A stretch of 64,000 nt of DNA from Mycobacterium shinjukuense (GCF_010730055.1 NZ_AP022575.1:3906001-3970000); one strand, 5' to 3'; shown: positions 26,846-38,051, numbered from the stretch's first letter. Notes: generated from the sequence alone by a model not told the origin. Made by a program: numbers and translations.

Positions 26846-27307
26846 ATGAAGCTGATTCTGACCGCCGATGTCGACCACCTTGGGTCGGTCGGCGACACCG
26901 TCGAGGTCAAGGACGGGTATGGCCGCAACTTCCTGCTGCCCCGCGGGCTGGCGATCGTCGCTTCCCGTGGTGCCCAAAAGCAGGCCGACGAGATCCGTCG
27001 GGCCCGTGAAAGCAAGGCGGTTCGTGACCGGGAGCACGCCAACGAAATCAGGACGGCGATCGAGGAGCTCGGCCCGGTGTCGCTGCCGGTGAAGACCTCG
27101 GCCGACTCCGGCAAGCTGTTCGGCTCGGTGACCGCCGGCGATGTTGTCGCGGCCATCAAGAAGGCGGGGGGCCCCAACCTCGACAAGCGAATCGTCCGGC
27201 TGCCCAAGGCACATATCAAGTCCGTGGGCATGCATTCGGTGGTGGTGCACCTGCACCCGGAAATCGATGTCGAGGTTTCGCTTGACGTCGTCTCCGAGGG
27301 GGCTTAA
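26846..27307 (+). CDS. rplI: 50S ribosomal protein L9
   Basis: The 153-residue protein shows the two-domain bL9 layout: N-terminal MKLILTADVDHLGSVGDTVEVKDGYGRNFLLPRGLA, long connecting helix, and C-terminal domain with KLFGSVTAGDVVAAIKKAGG. Last gene of the ribosomal operon. Confidence 0.98.
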   Translation: MKLILTADVDHLGSVGDTVEVKDGYGRNFLLPRGLAIVASRGAQKQADEIRRARESKAVRDREHANEIRTAIEELGPVSLPVKTSADSGKLFGSVTAGDVVAAIKKAGGPNLDKRIVRLPKAHIKSVGMHSVVVHLHPEIDVEVSLDVVSEGA

Positions 27308-27433
27308 GCCCGGACCCGGCGTTGCCGGTCCCGATGGCGGCTGCTGACGTCGCCCTGATCTGCGTCCTGAAGGACTCTGGCGCCGGCGAACTTTTGTCCA
27401 GGTGTACCCCGCGCCGGCCGCGTTACCGGCCCG

Positions 27434-27643
27434 TCACCCGGTGAAAACGTCAGGGAAATCCAACACGCCCGGCTTGGTAACCTGCCCCGACACGCCGCAG
27501 AGATTGTTGTCCACACCAATCGCGTCGCGTTCCATGGAGGTTAGCTGCAGCGATGCGCCGACGTTCCGGATCAATCCACAGCTTTTCCACATCCCGCTCA
27601 ACACGGCCATCGTCGGGTATGCACACCCGATGCACAACTGCAT
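27434..27643 (-). CDS. possible small protein of unknown function
   Basis: A 69-codon frame (MQLCIGCAYPTMAVLSGMWKS...) with high G/C at third positions and four cysteines ends in GVLDFPDVFTG. No ribosome site is clear and I do not recognise the family. M. tuberculosis has an annotated gene (Rv0057) in the equivalent gap but on the other strand. May be chance. Confidence 0.25.
   Translation of the reverse strand: MQLCIGCAYPTMAVLSGMWKSCGLIRNVGASLQLTSMERDAIGVDNNLCGVSGQVTKPGVLDFPDVFTG
27507..27591. promoter_or_regulatory. cluster of DnaA-box-like 9-mers upstream of dnaB
   Basis: TTGTCCACA (27507-27515) is a perfect mycobacterial DnaA box; TTTTCCACA (27583-27591) and CAATCCACA (27572-27580) are close variants in the same orientation. 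They lie in the 550-base gap between rplI and dnaB, where no other gene is certain. DnaA control of dnaB or titration of DnaA is inference. Confidence 0.45.
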
Positions 27644-27819
27644 AAACAGGACCCACTTGGAGTACTCGCCAGCAACGCTTAGCGTCGTCCCGGCGCAAGG
27701 CGAAGAGGGTGCCCTGGGGCGGTGACGAGGCGGACCGGGCAGCGGCCCGCCAGGAGTCGGCCCATGGGTGTCAGCGGGCGGGGTTGTCGGAGCCGTGACT
27801 TACGCTCTGGATATCGGTA

Positions 27820-27835
27820 TCGAATGTACATTCGA
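27820..27835. promoter_or_regulatory. perfect 16-bp palindrome, SOS (LexA) box-like
   Basis: TCGAATGTACATTCGA is its own reverse complement. The mycobacterial LexA box is TCGAAC-N4-GTTCGA; this site keeps both TCGAA half sites and the spacing, with one symmetrical change in each half. It lies 28 bases before the dnaB start, so it would overlap the promoter or leader. Confidence 0.55.
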
Positions 27836-27863
27836 GTGCTTATGTCGGAGGAGGTGAGAGCGC

Positions 27864-30815
27864 GTGGCGGTGGTCGACGATTTGGCGCATCCGGGCATGG
27901 ATGGCCCGCCGCCCAGTGAGGACTTCGGCCGCCAGCCACCGCAGGATCTCGCCGCCGAGCAGTCGGTGCTGGGCGGCATGCTGTTGAGCAAAGACGCCAT
28001 CGCCGATGTGTTGGAACGGCTACGCCCCGGCGACTTCTACCGCCCAGCGCACCAAAACGTTTACGACGCCATCCTGGACCTGTATGGGCGCGGGGAACCC
28101 GCCGACGCCGTGACGGTGGCCGCCGAACTGGACCGCCGCGGGTTATTGCGCCGGATCGGCGGTGCCCCCTACCTGCACACCCTGATCTCGACGGTGCCGA
28201 CCGCCGCCAACGCCGGTTACTACGCGGGCATCGTCGCCGAGAAGGCGCTGCTGCGCCGGCTGGTGGAGGCCGGCACCCGGGTGGTGCAGTACGGCTATGC
28301 CGGTGCCGAGGGCGCAGACGTTGCCGAGGTGGTCGACCGCGCGCAGGCGGAAATCTACGACGTCACCGACCGGCGGCTGTCCGAAGACTTTGTGCCGCTT
28401 GAGGATCTGCTGCAGCCGACGATGGACGAGATCGACGCCATCGCCTCCAACGGAGGTCTGGCGCGCGGCGTGCCCACCGGCTTCACCGAACTCGACGAGG
28501 TGACCAATGGTCTGCATCCGGGACAGATGATCATCGTCGCGGCGCGCCCGGGTGTGGGCAAGGCACTCGCCCTCGACACGCCGCTGCCCACATCGACCGG
28601 CTGGACGACCATGGGCGAGGTCGCCGTGGGCGACCAGTTGCTCGACGCCCTCGGGCAGCCGACCCGGGTGGTCGGCACCACGGGAGTCATGTTGGGCCGG
28701 CCGTGCTACGAGATCGAATTCTCCGACGGCACCGTCATCGTCGCCGACGCCGAGCATCGGTGGCCCACGGGTGAGGGGATTCGGACGTCGGGTCAGTTGC
28801 GTTGCGGCCGGGACACGATCGCTGCAGCCGGGTTGACGGGGCGTCAGACGGCCGTGATGGCTCCGGTGCTGCAGATCGACTCGGTGCGACGGGTGCCCAG
28901 TGTTCCGGTGCGGTGCGTCGAAGTGGACAACCCCGCACGGTTGTACCTGGCCGGTCGCGGGATGGTGCCGACGCACAACTCCACCCTCGGGCTGGACTTC
29001 ATGCGGTCCTGCTCGATCAAGCACCGTCAGGCCAGCGTGATCTTCTCACTGGAGATGAGCAAGTCCGAGATCGTGATGCGGCTGCTGTCGGCGGAGGCGA
29101 AAATCAAGCTCTCCGACATGCGTTCGGGCCGGATGACCGATGATGACTGGACGCGGCTCGCGCGTCGGATGAGCGAAATCAGCGAAGCCCCGCTGTATAT
29201 CGATGACTCGCCCAACCTGACCATGATGGAGATCCGCGCCAAGGCGCGCCGGCTGCGGCAAAAGGCCAGCCTGAAGCTGATCGTGGTCGACTACCTGCAA
29301 CTGATGACCTCGGGCAAGAAGTATGAGTCACGGCAGGTGGAAGTGTCCGAGTTCTCCCGTCAGCTCAAGCTCTTGGCCAAGGAGCTCGAGGTTCCGGTGG
29401 TGGCGATCAGCCAGCTCAACCGCGGGCCCGAGCAGCGCACCGACAAGAAGCCGATGCTGGCGGATCTTCGCGAGTCGGGATGTCTGACGGCCGCCACGCG
29501 AATCCTGCGTGCCGACACCGGTGCCGAGGTCGCGTTCGGTGAGCTCATGCGCACCGGTGAGCGCCCCTTGGTGTGGTCGCTGGACGAACGGCTGCGGATG
29601 GTCGCCCGGCCGATGACCGATGTGTTCCCGAGCGGCCGCAAGGAAGTGTTTCGGCTGCGGCTGGCCTCAGGGCGTGTGGTTGAGGCCAGCGGCAACCACC
29701 CCTTCATGAAAAAACTCGAGGGCTGGACTCCGTTGGAGCAGCTGACGGTTGGTGACCGCATTGCCACGCCCCGGCGGGTGCCCGAGCCTGTGGACACCCG
29801 GCGGATGGCCGATTCCGAGATCATTGTGCTGGCCCACACGATCGGTGTTGGTGCGTGTGTGAAGTGTCGGCTCATCCGGGAAGCGTCGGTGAACGAGGCC
29901 AACCTCGCGGCGGTGACGGCCTCTCCCGCTCATTTCGGCGTGACCGCGGTTCGCGATGAGTCCCCCGGGGCGCGGGAGACCACGCTGCGGTTGCCGTCGC
30001 CGGTTCCGGTGGCGCGCGGGCGGCGCAACCGGATCGCGACCCGGTTCGATGGTCCGGGGATGTTCGGGTGTCGCAGTCACGAGAAATTCGTGCCGGAGGC
30101 CGTATTTCGCGCTCCCAACGACCAGGTGGCATTGTTCCTGCGGCATCTTTGGGCGACGGATGGCGCTGTTCGATGGGATGCAAAGGCCGGCCAAGCGCGG
30201 ATCTGTTACGCATCTACCAGTCGGCGTCTCGTCGACGATGTGGCTCAATTGCTGTTACGGGTTGGGGTTTTTGCACGGATCAAAAACGCCCCTAAGCTGG
30301 GCTGCCGCGACTCGTGGCAGCTACATATCTGCGGCGCGGAAGATCAGGCCAGCTTCCTTCGCCACGTGGGGGTGCACGGTGCCACAGCGGCAGCGGCACA
30401 AGAGATGCTATGTCACCTGGAGGGAATGGTGGGGAACCCGAACCTAGACACCGTGCCAATTGGGGTGTGGGCGGCGGCGGAACCGCTCGAGGATCACGAG
30501 ATCGATGCGTTGGCGGCCGGCGATGTGTACTGGGATGCCATCGTAGAGATCACGAGCCTTGGTGATCACCACGTTTACGATGGAACTGTAAGCGGCACAC
30601 ACAATTTCGTCGCTAATGGCATTAGTTTACACAACTCGCTGGAACAAGATGCCGACGTCGTGATCCTGCTACATCGACCCGACGCCTTCGACCGCGACGA
30701 TCCACGTGGGGGAGAGGCGGATTTCATTCTCGCCAAACACCGTAACGGTCCGACGAAGACGGTCACCGTAGCGCATCAGCTGCACTTGTCGCGATTCGCC
30801 AACATGGCGAGGTGA
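27864..30815 (+). CDS. dnaB: replicative DNA helicase DnaB with two inteins
   Basis: The 983-residue precursor would splice to a helicase of 459 residues, a normal length. Extein order: N-terminal domain (residues 1-180, AAEQSVLGGMLLSKDAI), Walker A ARPGVGK-STLGLDF interrupted after the lysine by intein 1, then SVIFSLEMSKSEI, VVDYLQLM (Walker B), ISQLNRGPEQR, and LADLRESG-SLEQDADV interrupted by intein 2. The tail VAHQLHLSRFANMA is short. GTG start after TCGGAGGAGGTGAGAGCGC. Unspliced protein cannot bind ATP, so splicing of both inteins is needed for replication. Function: hexameric helicase at the fork. Confidence 0.97.
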   Translation: MAVVDDLAHPGMDGPPPSEDFGRQPPQDLAAEQSVLGGMLLSKDAIADVLERLRPGDFYRPAHQNVYDAILDLYGRGEPADAVTVAAELDRRGLLRRIGGAPYLHTLISTVPTAANAGYYAGIVAEKALLRRLVEAGTRVVQYGYAGAEGADVAEVVDRAQAEIYDVTDRRLSEDFVPLEDLLQPTMDEIDAIASNGGLARGVPTGFTELDEVTNGLHPGQMIIVAARPGVGKALALDTPLPTSTGWTTMGEVAVGDQLLDALGQPTRVVGTTGVMLGRPCYEIEFSDGTVIVADAEHRWPTGEGIRTSGQLRCGRDTIAAAGLTGRQTAVMAPVLQIDSVRRVPSVPVRCVEVDNPARLYLAGRGMVPTHNSTLGLDFMRSCSIKHRQASVIFSLEMSKSEIVMRLLSAEAKIKLSDMRSGRMTDDDWTRLARRMSEISEAPLYIDDSPNLTMMEIRAKARRLRQKASLKLIVVDYLQLMTSGKKYESRQVEVSEFSRQLKLLAKELEVPVVAISQLNRGPEQRTDKKPMLADLRESGCLTAATRILRADTGAEVAFGELMRTGERPLVWSLDERLRMVARPMTDVFPSGRKEVFRLRLASGRVVEASGNHPFMKKLEGWTPLEQLTVGDRIATPRRVPEPVDTRRMADSEIIVLAHTIGVGACVKCRLIREASVNEANLAAVTASPAHFGVTAVRDESPGARETTLRLPSPVPVARGRRNRIATRFDGPGMFGCRSHEKFVPEAVFRAPNDQVALFLRHLWATDGAVRWDAKAGQARICYASTSRRLVDDVAQLLLRVGVFARIKNAPKLGCRDSWQLHICGAEDQASFLRHVGVHGATAAAAQEMLCHLEGMVGNPNLDTVPIGVWAAAEPLEDHEIDALAAGDVYWDAIVEITSLGDHHVYDGTVSGTHNFVANGISLHNSLEQDADVVILLHRPDAFDRDDPRGGEADFILAKHRNGPTKTVTVAHQLHLSRFANMAR
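28563..28979 (+). mobile_element. mini-intein in the DnaB P-loop, class 3 type
   Basis: 139 residues (234-372 of the precursor), starting ALALDTPLPT and ending MVPTHN before the extein Ser. It has no endonuclease domain. The first residue is Ala instead of Cys or Ser, yet the insert carries W67 (EHRW), C118 (VRCVEV) and T137 (VPTHN), the W-C-T set of class 3 inteins, where the internal Cys attacks directly. The insertion point is the same as that of the M. leprae DnaB intein. Expected to be active in splicing; not mobile by itself. Confidence 0.85.
29481..30635 (+). mobile_element. DnaB intein 2 with degenerate homing endonuclease
   Basis: 385 residues (540-924 of the precursor). Splicing blocks: Cys1 (CLTAATRIL), block B GNHPF, block F/G VYDGTVSGTHNFVANGISLHN, then extein Ser. 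The middle has a LAGLIDADG-type endonuclease: block E FLRHLWATDGAV keeps its Asp (227), but block C reads VLAHTIGVGACV, with Val at 123 where the catalytic Asp (as in LIGDG) is expected, and the following region is unlike the usual sequence. The site is the RESG/SLEQ junction used by the M. tuberculosis DnaB intein. Splicing probably works; cutting probably does not. Confidence 0.88.
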
Positions 30816-30990
30816 CGCGACACGACGGGTTCTAGGAGCCGTCGCTCGCTACGCCTACCCGCCCTGTGGCCGCCATCAGTCACGCCGGCTGCAGCAGCGC
30901 GACCAGTCAGAGCCGGTAGCCAACCGCCGACTCTGACCTGGATGCATTCATTGGAGATTACCAGCCGTTTTCGACAGGACCCCGCCGCGG

Positions 30991-31335
30991 TCAGGTTGTG
31001 GGTGGGACGGGTTGCTCGGGCGGAATTGCTCCGTTGCAACCGCCCGGCGGCGGCGGGCCGGGGAGAGGCTCATCTCCGCTGACGCAATCGAAGTAAAATT
31101 GCGGGCCGGTAATCCAGGTTTGCATCCACTGGTGCCAAAACGAGCCGTCGGGGTACTTCTCGCCATCGCACACCGCCAATTGGCCAAAACCCCAGCGACC
31201 ACCCGGGCAATAGCCTTTCGTCATGTCCGGCTGATGCGGGTCAGGCGGATCAGCGCTGGCAACCGCGGCAGAAAACACCAGCGCCGCAGCGCAACCCGAT
31301 AGCGCAGCCCCAAGGCGAGTAAGCTTCAACTTCAT
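30991..31335 (-). CDS. small secreted protein, unknown function
   Basis: The 114-residue product has a signal peptide (MKLKLTRLGAALSGCAAALVFSAAVASA) and a mature part with four cysteines (GYCPGG, LAVCDGEKYPDG, FDCVSG, GGCNGA), which would form two disulphides, and a Pro-rich tail. It resembles short secreted mycobacterial proteins with the GRWGFGQLAVCDGEKYPDGSFWHQW-like centre; no function known. Converges with dnaB. Confidence 0.75.
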   Translation of the reverse strand: MKLKLTRLGAALSGCAAALVFSAAVASADPPDPHQPDMTKGYCPGGRWGFGQLAVCDGEKYPDGSFWHQWMQTWITGPQFYFDCVSGDEPLPGPPPPGGCNGAIPPEQPVPPTT

Positions 31336-31784
31336 TTCAACCCCGTCCAACGTTGAATCGACTCGGCGGATTCCAAGCAATGGCCAGAATTTGTGGAGGA
31401 GCCGCGGCGATGAGGCGAAGGCGGACAGGCATTCCCGAGAACAGCTCTGAAGTCCTGTTCGTTCCGAACACGAGCCGGCATTGACGTACTGGCACGAGGC
31501 ACTGACTCGGGAAGGCACAACCGTCGGGGAGATTGTATACGATGCGGGGGCTGGGCTGGCGAGCACACCGTCGCCGGGCTGGACATACACGGTTCGGCTT
31601 GGCGGCGGGTTTGGCCGACGTGGTAGTGGCCGCTGGTGGTTTCGAGTTTGCGGTGCAACGAAACACCGGTGTCGGGGTGGCGTTGGACGTTAGCGACGTC
31701 CCCGTCCGCAACTCACGGGCAGCGTCCCGTCACCGGTCGTCGGTATTGGCGTTTGTTGAATGGTGCCACTATTTTGCTGGGGTG
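31336..31784. other. intergenic, no gene recognised
   Basis: About 450 bases between the secreted protein and celA1. Some frames stay open but show no family features. In M. tuberculosis the dnaB-celA1 interval holds the DarT-DarG type toxin-antitoxin genes, which are not present here. Confidence 0.5.
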
Positions 31785-32798
31785 ATGTCTTCAACCGTTG
31801 GTGTGATCGCGCGATGGATCGCCCCCTTGCTGGTGGTTACGGCCGTTGCGTGCATGGGTATGTTCGCCGGACCGGTGCCGATCGTTCGCGCACCAGGTGT
31901 GAACTTGGTCGATCAGCCCAACCCGCTGGCCGGAAGGCCCTTCTACGTCGATCCCGCGTCGGCGGCCATGGTCGCGGCCCGGAACGCCAACCCGCCGAGT
32001 GCGGAGTTGACAGCCGTCGCCAACACCCCGCAATCCTACTGGCTCGACCAGGCGTTCCCGCCTGCCACGGTCGCCGGCACGGTGGCAAGGTATACCGGCG
32101 CGGCGGAGGCTGCCGGTGCCATGCCGGTTCTGACGCTGTATGCGATCCCGCATCGCGACTGCGGCAGCTACGCATCGGGCGGGTTCGCGACGGCCGGCGA
32201 CTACCGCGGCTGGGTCGATGCTGTCGCGTCCGGCCTGGGCTCATCGTCGGCGGCGATCATCGTCGAACCCGATGCGCTCGCCATGGCCGACTGTCTGTCG
32301 CCCGAGCAGCGCCAGGAACGTTTCGACTTGGTGCGGTACGCCCTCGACACGCTGACCCGCGATCCGGCCGCCGCGGTGTACATCGACGCGGGGCATTCGC
32401 GCTGGCTGAGCGCCGAGGCAATGGCCGCCAGGCTCAACCAGGTCGGTGTGGGCCGTGCGCGGGGATTCAGCCTCAACGTCTCGAACTTCTACACCACCGA
32501 TGAGGAAATCGGTTACGGCGAGGCGATTTCGGGGCTCACCAACGGTTCGCATTACGTGATCGACACGTCACGCAACGGCGCCGGACCGGCGCCCGACTCG
32601 CCGGTCAATTGGTGTAACCCCAGCGGCCGCGCCCTGGGCGCGCCGCCCACCACGGCCACCGCGGGCGCGCACGCCGACGCCTACCTGTGGATCAAACGTC
32701 CCGGTGAATCCGACGGCGCTTGCGGCCGCGGGGAGCCCCAGGCCGGTCGGTTTGTTAGTCAGTACGCCATCGATTTGGCCCACAACGCGGGCCGGTAG
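31785..32798 (+). CDS. celA1: GH6 family cellulase CelA1
   Basis: The 337-residue product has an N-terminal membrane anchor or signal (ARWIAPLLVVTAVACMGMFAGPV) and a GH6 catalytic domain: FYVDPASAAMVAARN, YGIPHRDCG-like YAIPHRDCGSYASGG, VEPDALAMADCLSP with the catalytic Asp region, LNVSNFYTTDEEIGYG, and WIKRPGESDGACGRG near the end. It hydrolyses beta-1,4-glucan. ATG 31785 was chosen because it directly precedes the signal; M. tuberculosis CelA1 is annotated longer at the N-terminus. Complete and intact. Confidence 0.92.
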   Translation: MSSTVGVIARWIAPLLVVTAVACMGMFAGPVPIVRAPGVNLVDQPNPLAGRPFYVDPASAAMVAARNANPPSAELTAVANTPQSYWLDQAFPPATVAGTVARYTGAAEAAGAMPVLTLYAIPHRDCGSYASGGFATAGDYRGWVDAVASGLGSSSAAIIVEPDALAMADCLSPEQRQERFDLVRYALDTLTRDPAAAVYIDAGHSRWLSAEAMAARLNQVGVGRARGFSLNVSNFYTTDEEIGYGEAISGLTNGSHYVIDTSRNGAGPAPDSPVNWCNPSGRALGAPPTTATAGAHADAYLWIKRPGESDGACGRGEPQAGRFVSQYAIDLAHNAGR

Positions 32799-33031
32799 CG
32801 GCCTCACGCGCAGCCGCGGTGGGCGGCCGTAGGAATGAACGGTTCGTGAGACAAGGGCGGTGGCCGGCGCGCGACGGTGCATCATCCGACGCCGCGCCGC
32901 GATCACGACAAGGATCATCGCGTGCGCGCACCCGCAAGTAGGGGCGGCGGCGGGATCGGCGCACACCTAAACCTAAAACCGGTTGACCACGTGCCAGCCG
33001 GGTGAGACCCTGATCAGTTGCCCTGCTCCCG

Positions 33032-34200
33032 ATGACCGCGAAAGCCATGACCCTAGCCGACGACCAACTGACCGACCTGACCGCCGAGCTGACCGGCGGC
33101 GACGACGCGCACCGCCGACCCATCAACGACGTCAACGCCTGGCTGGACAGCCTGGACTGCGGTGTCCGTCCCGCGCTGCGCGCGCTCGGCGAGCTGCTGG
33201 TCGGTGTCGCCGAGCGCGGCAGCGCCGAGAGCGCCGACCGGTTCACCGCCCGCTGCCTGGGCGTGCCGGACGTCGGGCACCTGCTCGACGAGGAACGCGC
33301 ACTCAATCCGGTGTCCCGGTTGACCGCCGCGCTGGCGCTGGCGGAGTGGATCGACGAGTACGCGCACGTCTGCGAGGTCGGTCCGGGTGAGTGCGGCTAC
33401 CCGCCGAAGTGGACGCAGACCGAGATCGGCGGGCGGCGGTACCGGCACCCGCTGTGCCTGCGCGCGCATTTCCCCGCCGGGACGCTGCTACAGGACACGG
33501 GGTGCGTCATCCACATCGAGGCGCGTGAGACCGTCCTGTACTCGGCCGAGGTGTCGGCGTATGTGACACCGGACAACCAGGCCCAGGCCCGCGCCGTGCT
33601 GGACCGGCTGGCCGAGCGGGCCAACGAGCTCAACCCGTACCGCGGCCGGGCGGTGCGCGCCACCGACAACCGGGGGCTGTGCTTCACCGTCATCGACCTG
33701 CCGGAGACGGCGGCGCGGGACACCGTCATCGTGCCCGACGTGGTGTGGACCGAGGTCGACCTGGGCGTCACCGCGGTGCGCGACCGCCACGAGGTGCTCA
33801 ACGCACACGGCCTGGGCGCGCGGCGCGGTGTGCTGCTGTGCGGTCCGCCCGGCACCGGAAAGTCCGCGGTGAGCGCGGTCGTGGCCCGGGAGGTGGTCGG
33901 GGAATTCACCGTCATCTACGTCGAGGCGTCGACTCCGTCGTGCAGGTCGGCTACCCCAACCGCGCCGACGCGGCGCGCATCCTGGCGGCGCTGATCCGCG
34001 ACATCTCCGGTGGCCACGCCGTGGACACGGCGGCGGTGGCGGCCGCGCTGCCCGAGCGCACCAGCGGCAGCGACATCCGCGAAATCGTCCGCCGGGCGGT
34101 GCTGGCCGGTGACGGCGGAAGCGTCAGCACGACGCGGCTGCTGGCCGAGGTGGGCAGCGGGCGGTATCGGGCCGCGGTTCCGGCGGGGATGTACCTCTGA
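33032..34200 (+). pseudogene. AAA ATPase with internal deletion and frameshift
   Basis: An N-terminal region of about 250 residues and the start of an AAA domain (GVLLCGPPGTGKSAVSAVVARE) are intact to VIYVEA, where the frame changes near 33926 and the text resumes in another frame with DSVVQVGYPNRADAARILAALIRD, the small helical subdomain, to the natural end AVPAGMYL. The Walker B and sensor 1 segments (about 80-100 residues) that should lie between are missing. So a deletion joined GVEA to the residue after the arginine-finger area. The product is certainly non-functional as an ATPase. AAA chaperone-like regulators of this kind are of unknown target. Confidence 0.88.
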
Positions 34201-34259
34201 TCCAAGCCGTCGCAGTGGGGGTGGCGCAGCCACTCGCCCGAACCGAGCTGCCGGTCGAC

Positions 34260-34445
34260 TCAAGCGACGCGCCGCGCGGTGACGTCCGGAAGGTGGCGCC
34301 CGGCGAGTTCGTAGTCGGCGTCATCGTGGAGGACCACCAGGCCCCTGGCCACCGCGGTGCCGCAGATCAGCAGATCGACGACCGACAGGGCAGCGACCGC
34401 GCCCGCTCTCGCGAGCCGGTGCTGCGCCGAATCGATCCCCAACAT
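34260..34445 (-). pseudogene. VapC (PIN toxin) 3' remnant
   Basis: A 61-residue stretch (ALSVVDLLICGTAVARGLVVLHDDADYELAGRHL) matches the last part of a PIN-domain toxin: D in VVDLLI and the DDADY pair. The N-terminal half with the first acidic residues is absent and a stop codon precedes the frame, so this is a truncated copy. There is no antitoxin gene beside it. The call rests on a few motif residues. Confidence 0.5.
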
Positions 34446-34501
34446 ACGTCCTAACGCCTATCCTGGCGGCGCGAAACACGTTGGTCGCCGCTACGCGGTT
34501 C

Positions 34502-35713
34502 CTAGCGGATGGGCAGACGGGTCAGCGCCCGCGAAATCACCAGGCGTTGGATCTCGCTGGTTCCCTCGAAGATGGTGAAGATCTTGGCGTCGCGGTGCAT
34601 CCGCTCGACGGGATAGTCGCGGGTGTATCCGTTGCCACCCAGGATCTGGATGGCCTCATCGGTGACATAGACCGCCGTCTCGCTGGCCACCAGCTTGGCC
34701 ATCGAGCCCTCCGCCGAGTCGAATGCCTGGTTGTTGCGCGCCATCCAGCCGGCCCGCCACACCAGCAGACGAGCCGCGTCGATGCGGCTCTTCATGTCTG
34801 CCAGCTTGAACGCCACCGCCTGGAACTCACCTATTTTGCGGCCGAATTGCTCTCTCTGGCAGGCGTATTCGAGCGCATACTCATAGGCGGCCCGTGCCAC
34901 ACCGACGGCCATCGCACCGACCGTGGGCCGGGTACGCTCAAAGGTCTTCATCGCCGCCTGCCCGCCCGCGGAGGCTCCCGATCTGACCCGTTTGATCCGT
35001 GCTTCGAATTTCTCCCGGCCACCGAGAATCAGATCCTCGGGCAGCCGGACGTTGTCGAGGATCACCTCGGCGGTGTGCGACGCGCGGATCCCGTGCTTCT
35101 TGAATTTCTGCCCCTGAACCAAACCTGCGGTGCCGGGCGGGATGAGGAAGCTGGCCTGGCCGCGGGTGCCGAGCTCGGGATAGACCGATGCCACCACGAT
35201 GTGCACGTTGGCGATGCCACCGTTGGTGGCCCAGGTCTTGGTGCCATTGAGGACCCACTCGCGGGACGCCTCGTCATAGCGGGCGCGAGTGCGGATGGCG
35301 CCGACGTCGGAACCCGCATCGGGCTCCGACGAGCAGAACGCCGCGAGCTTGGGCTCGCCGGGTGTTCCGAACATCTCGGGCAGCCAGTGGCCCAACTGCT
35401 CGGGAGTTCCGTTGCCCGCCAACGCCGCTGCGGCCAGGCCGGTACCCATGATCGATAGCGCGATGCCGGCGTCCCCCCAAAACATCTCCTCGAACGCGGT
35501 GAGCATGCCCAGCCCGGTCGGCTCGGCCGCCTGCTGCGCGAAAAAGTCGGCGGAGTACAGCCCCACCTTCGCGGCCTCCTGGATCACGGGCCACGGAGTT
35601 TCCTCACGTTCGTCCCATTCGGCGGCGGCGGGCCGGACCACCTCGGCCGCGAATCGGTGCACCCAATCCCGAACGGCGATCACGTCGTCGCTCAGCTGCA
35701 GTGAGAACGCCAC
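34502..35713 (-). CDS. acyl-CoA dehydrogenase (FadE family)
   Basis: The 403-residue flavoenzyme has the acyl-CoA dehydrogenase layout: N-terminal helices, AAFCSSEPDAGSDVGAIRTRA as the FAD-binding strand, WVLNGTKTWATNGG, and a C-terminal helical domain with REQFGRKIGEFQAV, QILGGNGYTRDYPVERMHRDAKIFTIFEGTSEIQRLVI. The Glu in FEGTSEIQ is the catalytic base position. It oxidises an acyl-CoA to the enoyl form with electron transfer flavoprotein as acceptor. The exact FadE number is not recognised. A stretch of about 100 bases separates it from icd2. Confidence 0.9.
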   Translation of the reverse strand: MAFSLQLSDDVIAVRDWVHRFAAEVVRPAAAEWDEREETPWPVIQEAAKVGLYSADFFAQQAAEPTGLGMLTAFEEMFWGDAGIALSIMGTGLAAAALAGNGTPEQLGHWLPEMFGTPGEPKLAAFCSSEPDAGSDVGAIRTRARYDEASREWVLNGTKTWATNGGIANVHIVVASVYPELGTRGQASFLIPPGTAGLVQGQKFKKHGIRASHTAEVILDNVRLPEDLILGGREKFEARIKRVRSGASAGGQAAMKTFERTRPTVGAMAVGVARAAYEYALEYACQREQFGRKIGEFQAVAFKLADMKSRIDAARLLVWRAGWMARNNQAFDSAEGSMAKLVASETAVYVTDEAIQILGGNGYTRDYPVERMHRDAKIFTIFEGTSEIQRLVISRALTRLPIR

Positions 35714-35819
35714 AGTCCACTCCCTCTTGGATACACCGACGGTGAACCTGACGACGCGACACGCCGGTGTGGCGTCGCGGCATTCACAGTCGACGATGAC
35801 ACAACGCGCCGGCGCACCG

Positions 35820-38051
<2,232 letters not shown>

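Noticed and set aside
27402..27725. Plus-strand frame in the rplI-dnaB gap, where M. tuberculosis has Rv0057
   Set aside because: No ribosome site, odd composition and no recognisable motif; I could not match it to Rv0057 from memory. A minus-strand frame in the same place is slightly better and is listed at low confidence.
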